Source: Tetragonia tetragonoides (taxonomy: Eukaryota > Streptophyta > Magnoliopsida > Caryophyllales > Aizoaceae). From it: DNA of 64,000 nt. Below the pieces are notes generated by a model that saw only the letters and a list, made by a program, of their open reading frames with translations, had not been told where the DNA came from and ran no database searches. How positions within the stretch are numbered: the first letter of the stretch is position 1; each line of letters opens with the position of its first letter. The translations under genes were made by a program, and so were the position numbers. The stretch lies in contig CM076139.1 in the NCBI GenBank assembly GCA_038025085.1, positions 49,394,807-49,458,806 of the forward strand, in the 5' to 3' direction. Of the stretch, positions 11,086 to 24,500 are shown piece by piece.

Positions 11086-12504
11086 CAACCAAAATTTATT
11101 ACATGTACATGAGTCTACATAAGTCATAGTTAGGTAATCATCCCCCTCTCAACTTCTCTCATTCTTCTCTATCTCTCTCTCCTCCATTTCAATGTCTTTA
11201 GGTCCACACTATCAGGTGGATGCAAAGGTTCAAGTAATAATTTGTATTACTGATTTGAAGATGACGATGGTTCAAGATTTTGAGGGTGCCACGTGGCAAT
11301 ATGTCAATGGCTAATGATTATTTTACGAAGAAGTTTAATTTTTATTTTTTTTCAGGTTTTTGTTTGTGTTCGTTGATTAAAATTTAAAAACAATTTATAC
11401 CCACATATAGTCACATAGGTTCAACCGTTCAAAGGGTGACTGATCATATAACCACACTAACTGGAAGCACTTAGCTGCCTAACAATAGTTTGGCTTCAAC
11501 TTTCAACCAACAACACAACTAATGTATTACCTTTCATCGCAACTTTCAACTAATTTTTTCTACAAATTTATTACCATATTCTAACTTTTCAGTTAGAAGA
11601 ATAATTGTCAACCATCATCGAACTAGATGAAAAAACGGTTGAAACATATTAAATTATAAATTTGAGGAATTATGCTCCATATCTACTTGATTAATCACTA
11701 GTTGTAAAGTTTGATAAAGATCAGAATTCATTGACGTGTTTCGGAACTTTGGCATATACCTAATTTTCTATATTTCTTACTTAGGTGCCCAAATGAGATA
11801 TTTAATGACGTTCTGGTCAACAAGAGGTTAGTGTGAGTGGTTCAGTGCTTTTATCTCTTAAACAATGTCAAGTATTCTACTATTATTAATGTAAAAACTT
11901 TTTATCGAGAGCACTTCACTATTTCATGGGCTGACTCAGTGTGACTTATTCGGACCCAAAGGATTGAGGGTGAACATGTGATTCAAACCCCCAAAATACC
12001 CCTAAAATGTAATTTATTTTACTTTAAGTACCATTTTATTTGATAGTAATAATATGCTTGATTGCTTATTAACCCCCAAATATCCCATCAATAAAAAAAC
12101 CCCAAATAAATAAAAATAAAACTCAACAAGTAAATAAATAAATAAATTACCAAGTTTACACTTTGAATGTCCAATTAATTGCTTCCTATAAATTACACTA
12201 CTAACAATTTTGTTCAATTCTCTCCCCACCAAAAAAAAAAAAAAATCGTTTCAATAATTATTACTCTATTTTTTTTCATCATTTTGACAACATTTAACAA
12301 GTGACCATCATTTCTATTCATTTCCAACAAGGGGTCTCATTTTCATCACGTCTGGTAAAACCTTTGCTCATCGTGAAAAGTCCACAATCTGTAAAGAAAA
12401 AGGCTATACCATCGATTTCTGGAGAGAGAAAAACAACACAGCCAGGTTCCTTTTCCCTTCTTTCTTTCCTTCGATAGAGAGAGAAAAAGTTCAAAGTTGC
12501 AGAA
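11086..12504. other. Intergenic region and alpha-SNAP promoter
   Basis: No gene is supported. The part nearest 12505 is a CT-rich and A-rich leader (ctttctttccttcgatagagagagaaaaag), a likely 5' UTR of the alpha-SNAP gene. Upstream is AT-rich sequence without recognised elements. Confidence 0.5.
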
Positions 12505-15500
12505 ATGGGTGATCACACAACAAGAGGAGAAGAATTCGAGAAGAAAGCTGAGAAGAAACTTAGCGGTTGGGGATTATTCGGCAATAAACACGAAGATGCT
12601 GCTGAGTTATACGAAAAAGCTGCCAATTCTTACAAGCTCGCCAAATCATGTATTTTCTCTCTCTTCGAATCTTTGTGATTATTTCTCATTTGGTCGAATT
12701 TTGATCGTGTTCGATGGAGCGATTTAATACTAGACTGCATTTGATTGTTTGATGATTCGTTGTTTCGATTGTCGGATTATTAGGGTTTATGGTTTTGGAT
12801 TGTGTTCGAGTTAGATTATGAAATGTTTGATGCTCGATTGCCATTTAATACCAGCATTGGTCGAAAACCAGCGGTTTCTTCATCTTGTTTAGTATTCGAT
12901 TGTGCTGGGTTTGGATGTAAATCGGAATGAATGAGTGATCAAATTGGGAGTTTCATTTTCTAATTTGAATCATTATTGTACTTTTAGAAAGCTTAGATAG
13001 ATCTGTTTGCATGAGGAGAGGAAAATTTCTAAATATACGAAGTTTAAGAACTTTCTCGCCGTCTTAATTGTATGCCATCTTGTTTAGCTATTTGATTTTG
13101 TCGATAAGCCTTGGATTTAGTCAGTTAATCGTACTCAGTGAGCGAAACTCTTATTGCACTGACGATTCGATGCCTACCTGTTAGCATTTAGTATTTGGTA
13201 GATATGTGAATCTACCATACATTTATTATTTGTTAGAGCCTGCACATACAGTTATCGAATCCCAAGTAAGGAAAATGTGTTATTAGCTCCATGCCTGTTA
13301 ATGTGTTTGTAATGTTGGTGTTATGTGAATCTCAGGGGATCAAGCTGGTGCTGCCTATCTTAAGTTAGCCAGCTGTTATATGAAGGTTAGTATTTCGTGT
13401 TAGAAGAGTTGAGTTCGTGTTGAGGTTTGTATGGTTTCATGGTCTGTGCTTGTTATAATGTGTCTTTCCATATATATATGCAGGTGGATAGTAGACATGA
13501 ATCAGCTAATGCATATGCTGAGGCAGGTCATGCCTACAAAAAGACCTCACCCAAGGGTATGTTTTGGTGTCATATGATGGAGTGTATAATTTTGATCCAG
13601 ACTCCGGGTCCATTTTTGATGGACCAATATCATAACTCTGGAGTTTTTTTTAAAAATATTATTTTATGTTTATCTGATGAAATGTTTTTATATCTATACA
13701 TTAATATCAACATAACCCTAGTGCCTCCAAAGAGGCTCCGCCTAGGCAACTTTGGGTGGGGGGTGGGAGGGTTACATGTATGCAGCCTTACCCCTGAAAA
13801 CAGAGGGTGTTTTCGATATTTTGTGCTATCTATGTAATTTCTAATTAAAATGGTTTGTGCATTACTTGATTGATAAAATGAGGTAAACTATATAGCTATT
13901 GTTGAGCACTCCGTAGTTATAATATGTACTTTTCAAGCTAACACAACATTCTGGCTTATTGCTGAAAGAAGTTCTAATATATCTGAGTTTGGGATGCTGT
14001 GCAGAGGCGGTGTCTTGCTTGGAGCAGGCCTGTAATTGCTTCCTTGAAATTGGAAGACTTAATATGGCTGCTAGATACTGTAAGGTATAACCTGTAGTTG
14101 GTTAATAAATTATTTTAGTGATTGTAGCTTGATCCAGCTGATACTTCTATTTGCCTGGCAAATTTTTTGCTTATCTCTTATTGTATTGCTTTGTATGTGT
14201 TGTCCGATAGTAGCACTCCATTAATCATTATCTTATATTATTATCAATGGTACCATGTCACATGTATAGAATAAAGTAGGGAGGTCATGTTCTAAAATGC
14301 TGTCTTAGAGGCTCAAAAAGGTCCATTTATTGGTGAAGAACATAAAGGCTTACAACATCATGGCATGCATAGCTCTTAACCTAGCCTTGTTAGGCTCTTT
14401 GTCCATCGTTGTAGCTCACCGTATATTTGATGCCCCCTTACTTTTAACTTCTTAAACATATATTGTGTAGTGGTTTATAATATATGTCAAGAAATGGCTG
14501 TGGTTTTCACTTTTTACTGAAGACAACGTTCATTAGCTTCTTAAGTGTAATGAGGATTAGAAACTAGTTTGCTAGTCATATCTAAACTTATGTCATGGTA
14601 TGGTTGCAACATTTGTTAAAAAATCAAATTATTTTCACACGTTAATCTTACTTTAAATGAACTATGATATTTGAACTGAAGTGAGTCATTGATCATTCTC
14701 CCTCGGTATTCATATCTCTCGCACAGGAAATTGCTGAGATATACGAAACTGAACAAAATTTGGAGCACGCAATTATTTGGTTTGAGAAAGCTGCCGATCT
14801 TTTCCAAAGTGAAGAGGTGACAACTTCTGCAAACCAGTGCAAGCTGAAAGTTGCACAGTTTGCTTCGCAATTGGAACAGTAAGTCTGCTTTTTCCTCCCC
14901 CTCCCTCAATTAATGAGTTATCACTTATCACCCTGTACTGGCATGCTAGCTCTACACCTGATGCCATTTGAATTTTTCATGAAATAGCTGTTTTCATTAT
15001 GTGTGTATCTCATTATCTTATTACCAGGGAAGTATATGTGCACGTAATCTGCAAGTTACTTAGTGGACATCCTCTTTCCTTCTCCCCCTGTTTGATTTTC
15101 CATATCCCTATGTGTGCATAGACAGTGAATATCATCAATTACTTGTTTCTTGATCATTATGCAATGTGAGTAAGTATTCTGTAGATTATGTCCTCTAATT
15201 GTACACTTTGTTTCTCAAAAATTGCGGATACACTGCTGACAATTGTATGATAAGCCAGTTTCTAAACTAAGAGCGAAATCTCCTTCAAATTAAGGTATAG
15301 ATTTTAATACTGATGGTGTGTGAAGGTTCCTAATTTGTGGCAGCTTCAGTTAATAGTGAATTTTGGAGGTTGTTTTCTTTGACTGTTTCTATTCTATTGG
15401 AAGTTAATGTAATGCCCCAGTTTCTATTCGTTGTGATAATCATAATCACAGCGGAAAAGAATATCAAGGTGTTTCTGCCGTACTTCCAATTAAGGGCATG

Positions 15501-18500
15501 CGAGTTGAGTTGAACAGAATTTTAAAACTTGTTCATGAAAACAATACAGGGCCACAGGAGGTTTCCTGGTTAATAACTTCAGGGTCCATGGAACTAGTAG
15601 GGAAAAGCCGGGATACCCATGTTATCTAAGTATGCGATAATTTAAAAATCAAATTACTGATTAGCTAAAATCAGCTCTATTATAAAATTTAACCCTCATT
15701 CCTATTGTATACGCTGTCATCCCCCTGGGATCTGACTAGTACCTGAAAACTAAATCATTAAATTGTGGTTTGTTAGTACCTAGTAACCTTTACATGTAAA
15801 TACAATGTTCAAATTATTTTTGCAAATGATTTAAAATAAGTAAAATAAACAGTAACACCTATTTGATAAATCTTTCTGCTCATAAAAATGTTAATAATTG
15901 AATGGTGTGACCTATTAATCCCTGAAAACCTAGGCAAGTCCATATTTAATGTGGCTTTTGTTATAACTGTATTGCTTGGAAACAATAGTAATTTACAAGG
16001 ATACAATCTTCATCTGCTCTCTCTTCCCCTTCAACACCACTGACCTTCATGACTCTGTGAGTGGGACATTCATCCATCTTCCTTATGTCTGCAATGGCCA
16101 CCAAAAGACAACTTTTTAGCCCTTGGAACACAAATTTAAAGGCCGTACTCCTTAGGAGTCTAATTTTCTAATTTTCTTTGTGATTTTCAGTGTTTCCAGT
16201 TTTCCGCCTCCGCATCTGAACTCTGCCACTGCCAAATAAATTTTGTCATTTCAGATTGATATGTTAGAAAGCTCTTTAGTCTCATTAGTGTCAATCCAAT
16301 TTTTGGTTCTTGAAAATGTTTGCCTTTATCTAGGTAAATCACTATGTATTAGATGTGTCATTCCAAGAGCTTTACAAGGAATAGTGAGTTGATACATGTC
16401 ATCTGAAACACTTTTAGTTTGTTCATCATGCTCTTAGTGCCAAAGTATATATAAAGGTGTTTAGCTGGCTGAAAAATTCAGGGAGTCCCAGTTATTCTAA
16501 AGAAAAGTATAGTTTATGTATATATTTAGCTCTTTAAATCAGTGTAATGCTATTGTTGGGCTTTTAATTTATTTGCTAAAAGAAATGTACAAGTGTAATC
16601 AGAAGATAATCATTTGTCCAGGTATCCGAAGGCAATTGAGATCTATGAAGATATAGCACGGCAATCACTTAATAATAACTTACTGAAATATGGGGTCAAG
16701 GGTCACCTTCTCAATGCGGGGATTTGCCATCTCTGTAAGGGTGATATCGTTGCTATAACCAATGCGTTAGACAAATACCAGGTTACTTTTCTACCCAATA
16801 GACGCATTTTGAAGATTCAGGCATGCTTGACATCAGCTTCTAATTTACTTGTACTTGCATATGCAGGATCTGGATCCTACTTTTACAGGAACACGCGAAT
16901 ACAAACTCCTTTCAGTATGTCACTTGTTTACTCGTTACTTCTGCTTTGACATTAAGTCATATCATTTTATATTAGAAATAACCTAATAAGATTTATTTTT
17001 CCGCGCAAAACATAAATAAAATAATTAAGTATAAGGAATAAGAGATGGAATAAATTAAAGTAGTAATTTTACTTTGTGCATTATACACTTCTTAGCTATG
17101 CGTTTTCTGGACAGTAAAGGAAATCTCCACTATGTGTATGGTTGCAGGATTTGGGCGTTGCTATTGATGAGGAAGATATTGGAAAATTTACTGATGTGAT
17201 CAAGGAATTTGACAGCATGACTCCTCTGGTACATTTTTTTGATCTTAATAAAATTGTCATAAATCTCGTAGGCTTTGCATGCCAATTATTACGATACTCC
17301 CTTCATTCCAAAGAATGAGCCAATATCATCCTCATCGCACATCAACATTATCCAGTGCCTTCAAAAGGCTCCCGCCAAGGCAGGGTAAGGGGGTGGGGTC
17401 GGTTGTACGCAGTCTTACCCTTGTGAGAGTCCCACAAAGAAATTGTTTCCGTTTGACCCGAGACTCGAAGTGTGACGACCATCGGCAGTTTCACAATATA
17501 TAAGAAGTGCCGTTTTATGAGCCATTTTGCTTTAGTCCATGATATTCCAAAGCCAAAAAGTAGTGAAGCTTTTGGCTCCACTGGAAGTGGTGGACACCCT
17601 ACGCGGCGTAAGGAGGGGGGTTCGGTTGTACGCAACCTTACCCCTTTGATAGTCCCACATAGAGTCTGTTTCCATTTGACCCGAAATAAAGAATGAGCCA
17701 ATATGAGAAGCAAATTTTTGTTAAAGTATACAGTATACTTGGTTGAGGTTATCTACAATATACTTGTTAGAGTAGTAGCTATTAATGCAATGGGCCCCAA
17801 TATTTAGGAGTTGCTTATTTGATTTGCTTTTGGTATGGTGGGATGCTGTTGTTGAAACTATAACTGATAACTGTATTTAGACAACTCAACATTTGTGTTA
17901 TCCTGAAACATCCAAAATAGTAATGAGCACCTTTTCCTTTTTTATCGGCAAAGAACTATGTCCTATTATCTTGATGTCACTTCATCTTGGGATAGCTCAA
18001 AGACGAATTGCAAATCCTTGTTATCGACTAAGAATGAGCTTTCATTGTTCTACCTTATCACAAAGCTCGAGGATGAGTTTCTTCCAACCAAAAGAGGATT
18101 ATAGAGAATATGCTTAAATTTGGAAGCCATTCTTTGTTTTTTTTTGTGTGTGGTAATTTTAGGTGTTTACATAGGTATTTTGTAGCATATCTTGTAATGG
18201 TCAAATTAAGGATATTTCGGAATATTATACGGCTGTTTTTATTTATTTATTTGGAAGTCCCCTAGTTGCATTCGGTTAGTTATGCATTCCATTTTGTCTC
18301 ACGTCTGTTCCATTATGCATTCTGTTTTGTTCCGTTCCGTTCTGTTTTGTTGTGTCAGTGCTACACCATTTTGCTGAAAGGAACATAGCTTTAGTTTACT
18401 TATTCGATGTAGGATATTTTTAGGATATTCATTTCTTGTTTTTTCCAAGTATTTTAAGCTTACAAATAGCTTTTCTAGCTGAACGGCTAAGAGATCACAT

Positions 18501-19650
18501 ATTCATTGATATTTGAGAATACATTGAGAGTTCTTCCCTACTGAATCCCTTTTGCCTCTTTTGCTCTCTTGACTTTTCTTTTAATTGTTTCTAGATCTAT
18601 TATCTTTCTTCTTTTATTTTTTTTGAAGAATATCTTTTATTTTTTTGATAAGTAGGCATTCTTGTTAATCACTCTAAACCAAGATACAATTACATCAAGA
18701 ACACCCAAAGGCCAGAGCATGCCCTCTTTCTAGCATCATACAACTCTACAATCCCACCTTCTAGGAAGGGTTGATTGAGAGATTGGAATCATGTGCTAAG
18801 GAGAGGCCGAAAATTAGGGACAATAATATCTGTAGTGTCCTTTTCACGTCTACATGGTTTCACTCCCTTTCAATCACTGTTGGCTGAGTCAACTGGAAGG
18901 GGGTTTAAGAAGTGTTTTTTTACCCATATGGCAGTGCAGTTAGCCATTTAGCTTTTCATTTAGGTGGAAAGAGGAAATACCTCTAGGTTTTTTTTTGGAG
19001 TCAGATTGGCTGTATGGAATTCTTGTGCAGGTATTACCTGCCTATTCTGTCTTATCTATCCTTTAGTGTCCTAAAATAATTTGTAGGCAGCATGCTTCTA
19101 TCAGGAATGCTTTTAGAGAAAGGCTGTTTAAGAAAAGTAGGTGCTGAATAATGGTTTTCTCACATATCAGTACAACACTTTTTTGTGTTTTGTTTTCTGT
19201 TGGTTAAACTGCCAGTGGTTTTCTGTGTGATAGCTTAGTCAACCAAATCCTTGCATGCAAGTTGAAGTTCACAGGTACTTCAAAAGTGTATGCAAGAAAG
19301 AAGAATGGACATTCATGCCCATGATGGGGTTTGATCCAGAAGAGTTGACAGTTAATTAGGCCTTCAGCCATGAGTTTAACAGGATATGGATTGACTGATA
19401 TCCACGGTAGTAAATTAGTTCACATAAAATAAATTACTTCATAGTATCAACTCAACAGTTGGATACTGAAGATTAGGCTTATATGTGCTTACCTCTAGCA
19501 TCTGATGATGGTTGATGTTAAGTTATCTTGCGCATTAATTGTTATCTGTTTCTCTGTTGTGATGCGTAGGATGCATGGAAGACAACTCTTCTACTTAGAG
19601 TGAAGGAAAAACTGAAGGCCAAAGAAACTGAAGAGGATGATCTGACTTGA
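12505..19650 (+). CDS. Alpha-soluble NSF attachment protein (alpha-SNAP)
   Basis: Nine exons with GT-AG sites: 12505..12649, 13336..13385, 13484..13556, 14005..14084, 14727..14878, 16622..16781, 16867..16914, 17148..17228 and 19570..19650. They sum to 870 nt, or 289 residues, the normal alpha-SNAP length. The N-terminus [19 protein letters not shown] and the motif [13 protein letters not shown] are typical. The middle is a run of TPR-like helical hairpins (for example [16 protein letters not shown]). The C-terminus ends in EEDDLT, the acidic end that stimulates the NSF ATPase. Alpha-SNAP binds SNARE complexes and recruits NSF to take them apart after membrane fusion, acting at cytosolic membrane faces. 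All exon phases fit and no lesion is visible. The last intron (17229..19569) is long and holds a dimeric SINE. The initiator is the first ATG after the CT-rich leader. Confidence 0.96.
13705..13830 (-). mobile_element. Au/TS-like SINE fragment in alpha-SNAP intron 3
   Basis: On the minus strand it contains CAGGGGTAAGGCTGCATACATG and a C-rich stretch followed by GCCTAGGCGGAGCC, the same core as the elements at 5083 and 17327. I found no target duplication. The limits are approximate. Confidence 0.55.
17327..17687 (-). mobile_element. Dimeric Au/TS-like SINE with 17-bp target duplication
   Basis: Two head-to-tail units on the minus strand each contain GGGTCAAA.GGAAACA, a GTGGGACT.TCA stretch, the core GGGTAAG.(C/T)TGCGTACAACCGA and a C-rich stretch. 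The units lie at about 17570-17687 and 17327-17475. The whole 361-bp block is flanked by one pair of 17-bp duplications, AAAGAATGAGCCAATAT, at 17310..17326 and 17688..17704. The single flanking pair means that the dimer inserted as one unit. It lies in the last intron of the alpha-SNAP gene, antisense to it. Confidence 0.78.
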
Positions 19651-20195
19651 AAAGTATTTAACGCTATCAGCTTTGGATATGAACCCCTCCTTGATGTACA
19701 AACCATCTCAACTGACTTTTTAAGCATATTCTATGGCCTATGGGATGTTCGAGTCCCGAAATGTGTTGAAGTCGTATTTGTGTTGCAGATTAGCACATAT
19801 TATCTGTTTTTTTGCTTTTTGATCTGTGATTGTATTTGTAATCCTAGATACAGAGCGTATCAGCCCCTGTCCTTGATTTGCAATGCTTTTGCTTCACATT
19901 ATTGATTGTTTCCATGATTTCTTCACTATATGCTGTTTTTCATAAATATCGTGCCATATGTCAATGGTGATGTGCAAAAGCCTTGGATCCCGCAAAAGCC
20001 TCGGATTTAGGAGTAAGTAGCTTGGTTTGCCCAGGTGAAGATGTGCACAATTGTATCCCATTTAGGAATCAGTAACTTGGTTTGCCCAAGTGAACTTGCA
20101 ATTGTATGGAACTCACAATTGTATCCCATTTCCAAACGTTCCCTACCCTAATTCATAATAAAGACAAAATTAAACCCAAAAAAAAATATAAACAA
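19651..20195. other. Alpha-SNAP 3' UTR and downstream sequence
   Basis: The first 200-300 bases after the stop are a likely 3' UTR. Further on is a short direct repeat of the phrase agtaacttggtttgcccaagtgaa (near 20017-20040 and 20068-20095). No gene is seen. Confidence 0.5.
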
Positions 20196-20487
20196 GGTGG
20201 CTGTTTGGTTGACATTGAAAAGTATGGGAAGTGAAACTTTCTGGAAAGTTAAAAATCTTGAGTTGTTGGGTTGACAAAAAATGTTGGAATTTGTACACTC
20301 AGGAAGCTCTACTTCTCATAAAATGGGGGAAGTGGCTTACATAGGCCCCTTTAGGTAAGTGCAACTTCCTGCATGAGATTATTTCTCATGTTCAACCGAA
20401 CAACTTTTGACACTTTCTTAGAAGGCTTGAATCCTAGAAATTACAAGTTTTCGGGAAAGGCTACTTCCACAGTGAACCAAACGACCA
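20196..20487. mobile_element. Possible MITE with imperfect inverted ends
   Basis: The left end GGTGGCTGTTTGGTTGAC and the reverse complement of the right end (TGGTCGTTTGGTTCAC) are similar, and the interior is rich in paired matches such as gaagtgaaactt. The target duplication is unclear. Confidence 0.4.
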
Positions 20488-20497
20488 CAGAGACTAA

Positions 20498-20749
20498 GGG
20501 TGCGTTTGTTAGAACTTATACGGTCAGGTCAGTTCAGTTCAGATGTCAATTCAGTGATTTCAAATTCAGTTAAATGATATTCAGTTCAGTTTAGTGGTGC
20601 TAAGTTCAAAAATATATTTTTTGTCTCACATATCAAGTTGTGTTCAATCCAATTCAGTTGTTTCCAGTTCAGTTCAATAATGTCCAATTTAGTGATGTTG
20701 AATTCAATTCAGTTCAGTTCTGGTAAGTTCAGCTCTAACAAACGCACCC
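20498..20749. mobile_element. Tourist/PIF-Harbinger-type MITE, 252 bp
   Basis: The ends are inverted repeats beginning GGGTGCGTTTGTTAGA on both strands. The flanks are TAA at 20495..20497 and TAA at 20750..20752, the 3-bp TWA duplication typical of PIF/Harbinger elements. The interior has many copies of TTCAGTTCAG/TTCAATTCAG and codes for nothing. Confidence 0.8.
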
Positions 20750-21147
20750 TAAATTAACTTGTGTGAATTACAAGATTTTTATTAAAAAGATGACATAATA
20801 ATTTGATTTTGCAAGTATACAATTACGGAATCACCCTCCTGTTAAATTCATTATTTGCTCCTTCTGGATGACACTGACGAGTACTCTGTAAAACTACCAT
20901 TTGGTACCATTTAGAAAAAAGCCTATTTAGTGGTTACCAACCCTTATAATATAGAGATAATCAATGTAAACATATTAACTAACTGAAGCGTCTCGAGTAA
21001 TAAAAATAGATATTAATTGCCTCATTGAATTGTGAAACCCTAATATTGATTAGGATGATTCGAGTCTTTTAGTTTAGTAAAAATAAAACACAAGTTATTT
21101 CTACGTACTACTATATTAGCCAGGACTAAATAACCTCTCATTAGCCA

Positions 21148-21156
21148 TTAAAGTTA
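21148..21156. repeat. 9-bp target site duplication of the MULE, left copy
   Basis: TTAAAGTTA directly precedes the left terminal repeat and is repeated exactly at 33961..33969, directly after the right terminal repeat. Nine bases is the usual Mutator-superfamily duplication. Confidence 0.92.
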
Positions 21157-21297
21157 GGAAAATTGGATGCGAATAATCCCAAGTTTGGACCGTCCGCAGC
21201 CAATAATCCCAAGTTTCACTTCCACCCAAAATAATTCCAAGTTACGACCCGCCCGCCTATATTGGGTTAAATGACTACGACGTTACAACTCCGTTCC
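21157..21297. repeat. MULE left terminal inverted repeat (about 141 bp)
   Basis: It pairs with 33821..33960 with a few mismatches. It begins GGAAAATTGGATGCGAATAA and holds three spaced copies of AATAATCCCAAGTT (third copy AATAATTCCAAGTT) starting at 21172, 21202 and 21230. Confidence 0.92.
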
Positions 21298-21572
21298 TTA
21301 TGAAGCTTGGCGTTAGTACTCCGTTGACAGTTTTGTTTTACTGTCAATAATTAGGCGGGATGGATGAAGTTAATGACTTCCCAACCTAACTTCCTCACTC
21401 ACTCAAACACAAAACCCAAAACCCTTTGCTCTGAACAAAACCCTTCCCCTTCTCCCATTTTTCTTCCTCCATTAACGAGCAAAGCTTGACCTAACACGAT
21501 CGAAACTGGAGAGCAAATCTTTGAAGTAGAACAAGGAAATCAAAACTATTTGGACAATCAAAGCTTCAAAAC

Positions 21573-24500
21573 CATGGCTGCAGTCGAATTGGTATGTGTT
21601 TTGAACTGAATTTCTCATATTTGATGATAAAATTGACTGAAAAAATGGTGCTTTTAGGTATTAATATTGTAAAATTCGAGATATATATGTTGTGTACTTG
21701 CTTTTTTATTAGGGTTTTGTGGTTGTTAAAAATTGATGCTTTTTTTACTTGTAATTGTGTGCTTGTTAAAAATGTCCGAATTTGCTAGCTTTTAATTTTT
21801 TGGTTGTTAAAAATTGATGCTTTTTTACTTGTAATTGTGTACTTTTTTAAGCTTTCTTGTTTTTAATTTTAATGTTGGCATATAGTAAATGAATTATTCA
21901 CTGATGTTAGCCCAAAATTTCATGTTTTAGGAGTTTGTGAACTAAATTTTTTCCATGGTGGTGTGTTAAGAAAGGAGCCCAAAATCTCCTTAAGGTTATT
22001 CGTAATGTGGATACAGATAGGATAGACATTTTTTAGATGTTCAAATTGGCAGAACAATGTGGGTACAAGAAGGAGAATATTAAGGAGATTCATTTCTTGT
22101 ATCCTCCAAATTGGGAGAAATCTGGGTTGATTAAGTTGAAAGGTGATGTTGAGATGAGGGAAGTTGAAAATATTGTCAAAACAGTTGGGAAGGTTGTTTT
22201 TTATGTGATACATGATGATGGTTTTGTAGCTAATATACTTGCAAATAATCCCCTACCCCAACTTGCTGCATTACCCCAACTTGCTGCATTACCCCAACCT
22301 GAAGTTGGTCCCCAACTTGAAGTTATTGAGGTACCAAAACAGGGGAAAAAACTGGGAGCTAGGAAATTTGTTGTAACCAGATTGAGTGAGCAACAGAAGG
22401 CTTTACATGTAAGCAACTCCAGAAAAACAACAAAAGAGAAAGGAAAAGAAAAGGCCTCACCTCATCTTGACTGGACCCCACCAAAACCTTGACCTGACAA
22501 TATCAAACTTGAAGAATATTCCAGGTCACTCTCCCATGACCCCACCAGAACCTAGTGTAAATGTAAATCAGTTATCCTCAGCTACTAAAAACCACACTCA
22601 GCAACAAGAAAAGCCCAACCCTAGCATTACTGCCAGAAAACCAAGAACTCCAAAAAAACCAACCTCCCCAAAACAGTTAAAAACCCCCCAAAAATTCATC
22701 AACAAATCAAGAAAAATCCCCCCAAAAAAAAAGAAACAGGTGCAGTTGACTGAAGAAGAGATAGAGAGGAATATTTGGGAGGATAATATATAATAGGCCT
22801 GATAGTCCATTGAATTTGAACCAATTGGTTGCTAGATCTGGGACAGAGGAGAGTGATGGTGATGACAGTGACAAAGGATATCAGCCAAGCATTGAGAGTG
22901 ATGGTGATGAGAGTGACAGTTCAGATGAAGAGGGTTTTGTGCCTGAAAAAGTTTCAGTAGCTAAAGTCCTAGTACCTAAAAAAGGGCCAGCAGCTAAAAA
23001 AGGGCCAGTGCAACAACAACAATCTGAGCAAGAACGTGAGCTTCAGGAACCTCAGCCACAACCTGAACAGCAGGAACCTGAGATTTTTGAGGATATACTT
23101 GACACAGATTCAGAAGATGATAACCCTCAAGCATAGGAAGTTAGAAAAATAGTTAAGAACTGGAACTTTGGAGAAGAGCAAAACACTTGAAAAGCTCAAT
23201 CATTCACTAGCTGAGACTGGCATATACCAAGAAACCCCTGTACCTCAGCCTAGCAGCCAACAACAAACAAATGATGAACATGAGGATGGTTTTTTGAGTG
23301 ATTATGAGGATACAGATGATGACAATGACACTAGGTCAGACACTGATGAGGAGAATGAGGGTTTGAGGAGGAAGAAGAAGACAGTTCCAGTTGTGAATGA
23401 GCACACAGATTGGGAGAAGTTCAAATGGGTATCTGGAATCAGAGTTCCAAGCAGAAAAACATTTAGAGATGCAGTTACCAGGTATGCCATCATGCAGGAT
23501 AGAGATTTGCATTATGTTGTGAGTAATAAGAATAGGAATAAAAGGTTAGGTGTAAAGTGTTTAAAATGTTGCCCTTTTTATATGTATGCATCTTGGGAGA
23601 CCAAAAGAGAGATTTTTGTTTAAAAAATAGTCTGTGAAGAGCACACTTGCAGTACGGATATGAGCCACAATAGGCAACTTAAATCTAGATGGCTAGCTCA
23701 ACAATATTTAGATGTTTTTGCATTAAGGCCTCATTGGCCAGCCAAAGAAATTGTTGAAGCTGTCAAACAAAGGTTTAGGGTTATCATCACTAGAGATAGG
23801 GTATACACAATTAAGGCACATGCACACAAGATGGTTCATGGCACTATGACAAGAGCATTATGCCAAGCTTGGCAGTTATGTGAAGGCTCTAAAAGAAGCA
23901 AATCCTAATTCCATCATTGAACTTGAGACAATCCCAAATAAAGATGATCCTTATGGCCCAGAAGAATTTAAAAGGATGTTTGTATGCTTTGATGGGCTGA
24001 GAGATGGACTCCTTACTGGGTGTAGAAAGGTGTTATGCCTTGATGTATGTTTCCTGAAGACTTTTTTAGGTGGGATGTTACTCTCTACTGTAGGGAGAGA
24101 TGCCAATGGTCAAATGTATCCATTAGCATGGGATGTTATAGAAGGAGAGAACACTGAATCATGGAATTGGTTTCTCACAATGCTAAGGAAATGTTTGAAC
24201 AACACAGATGGAGATAGGTGGACTTTAGTATCTGATCAACAAAAGGTTAGTGAGAACTACCATTTTCTGCATTTTAATCTTTGCCAGTATATGTGTAATC
24301 TGTCTAATGTGGTTGTTGTTTGCCTAATAGAGTTTGAGCAATGTTGTTGCTGTTGCATTCAAAGATGCTGAACAAAGAAATTGTGCAAGGCACATATTTC
24401 AGATTTGGCACAAGACATACAAAGGGGATGAGCTCAAAGGACTATTTTGGAGAGCTGTAAGAGCATTCTGTGAAGCAGATTTCAAGGAAGCTATGGAGGA

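Noticed and set aside
10832..11122. Frame encoding two copies of a 20-residue repeat
   Set aside because: It comes from a 60-bp tandem duplication in intergenic sequence. The period is a multiple of three by chance and there is no start context or homology.
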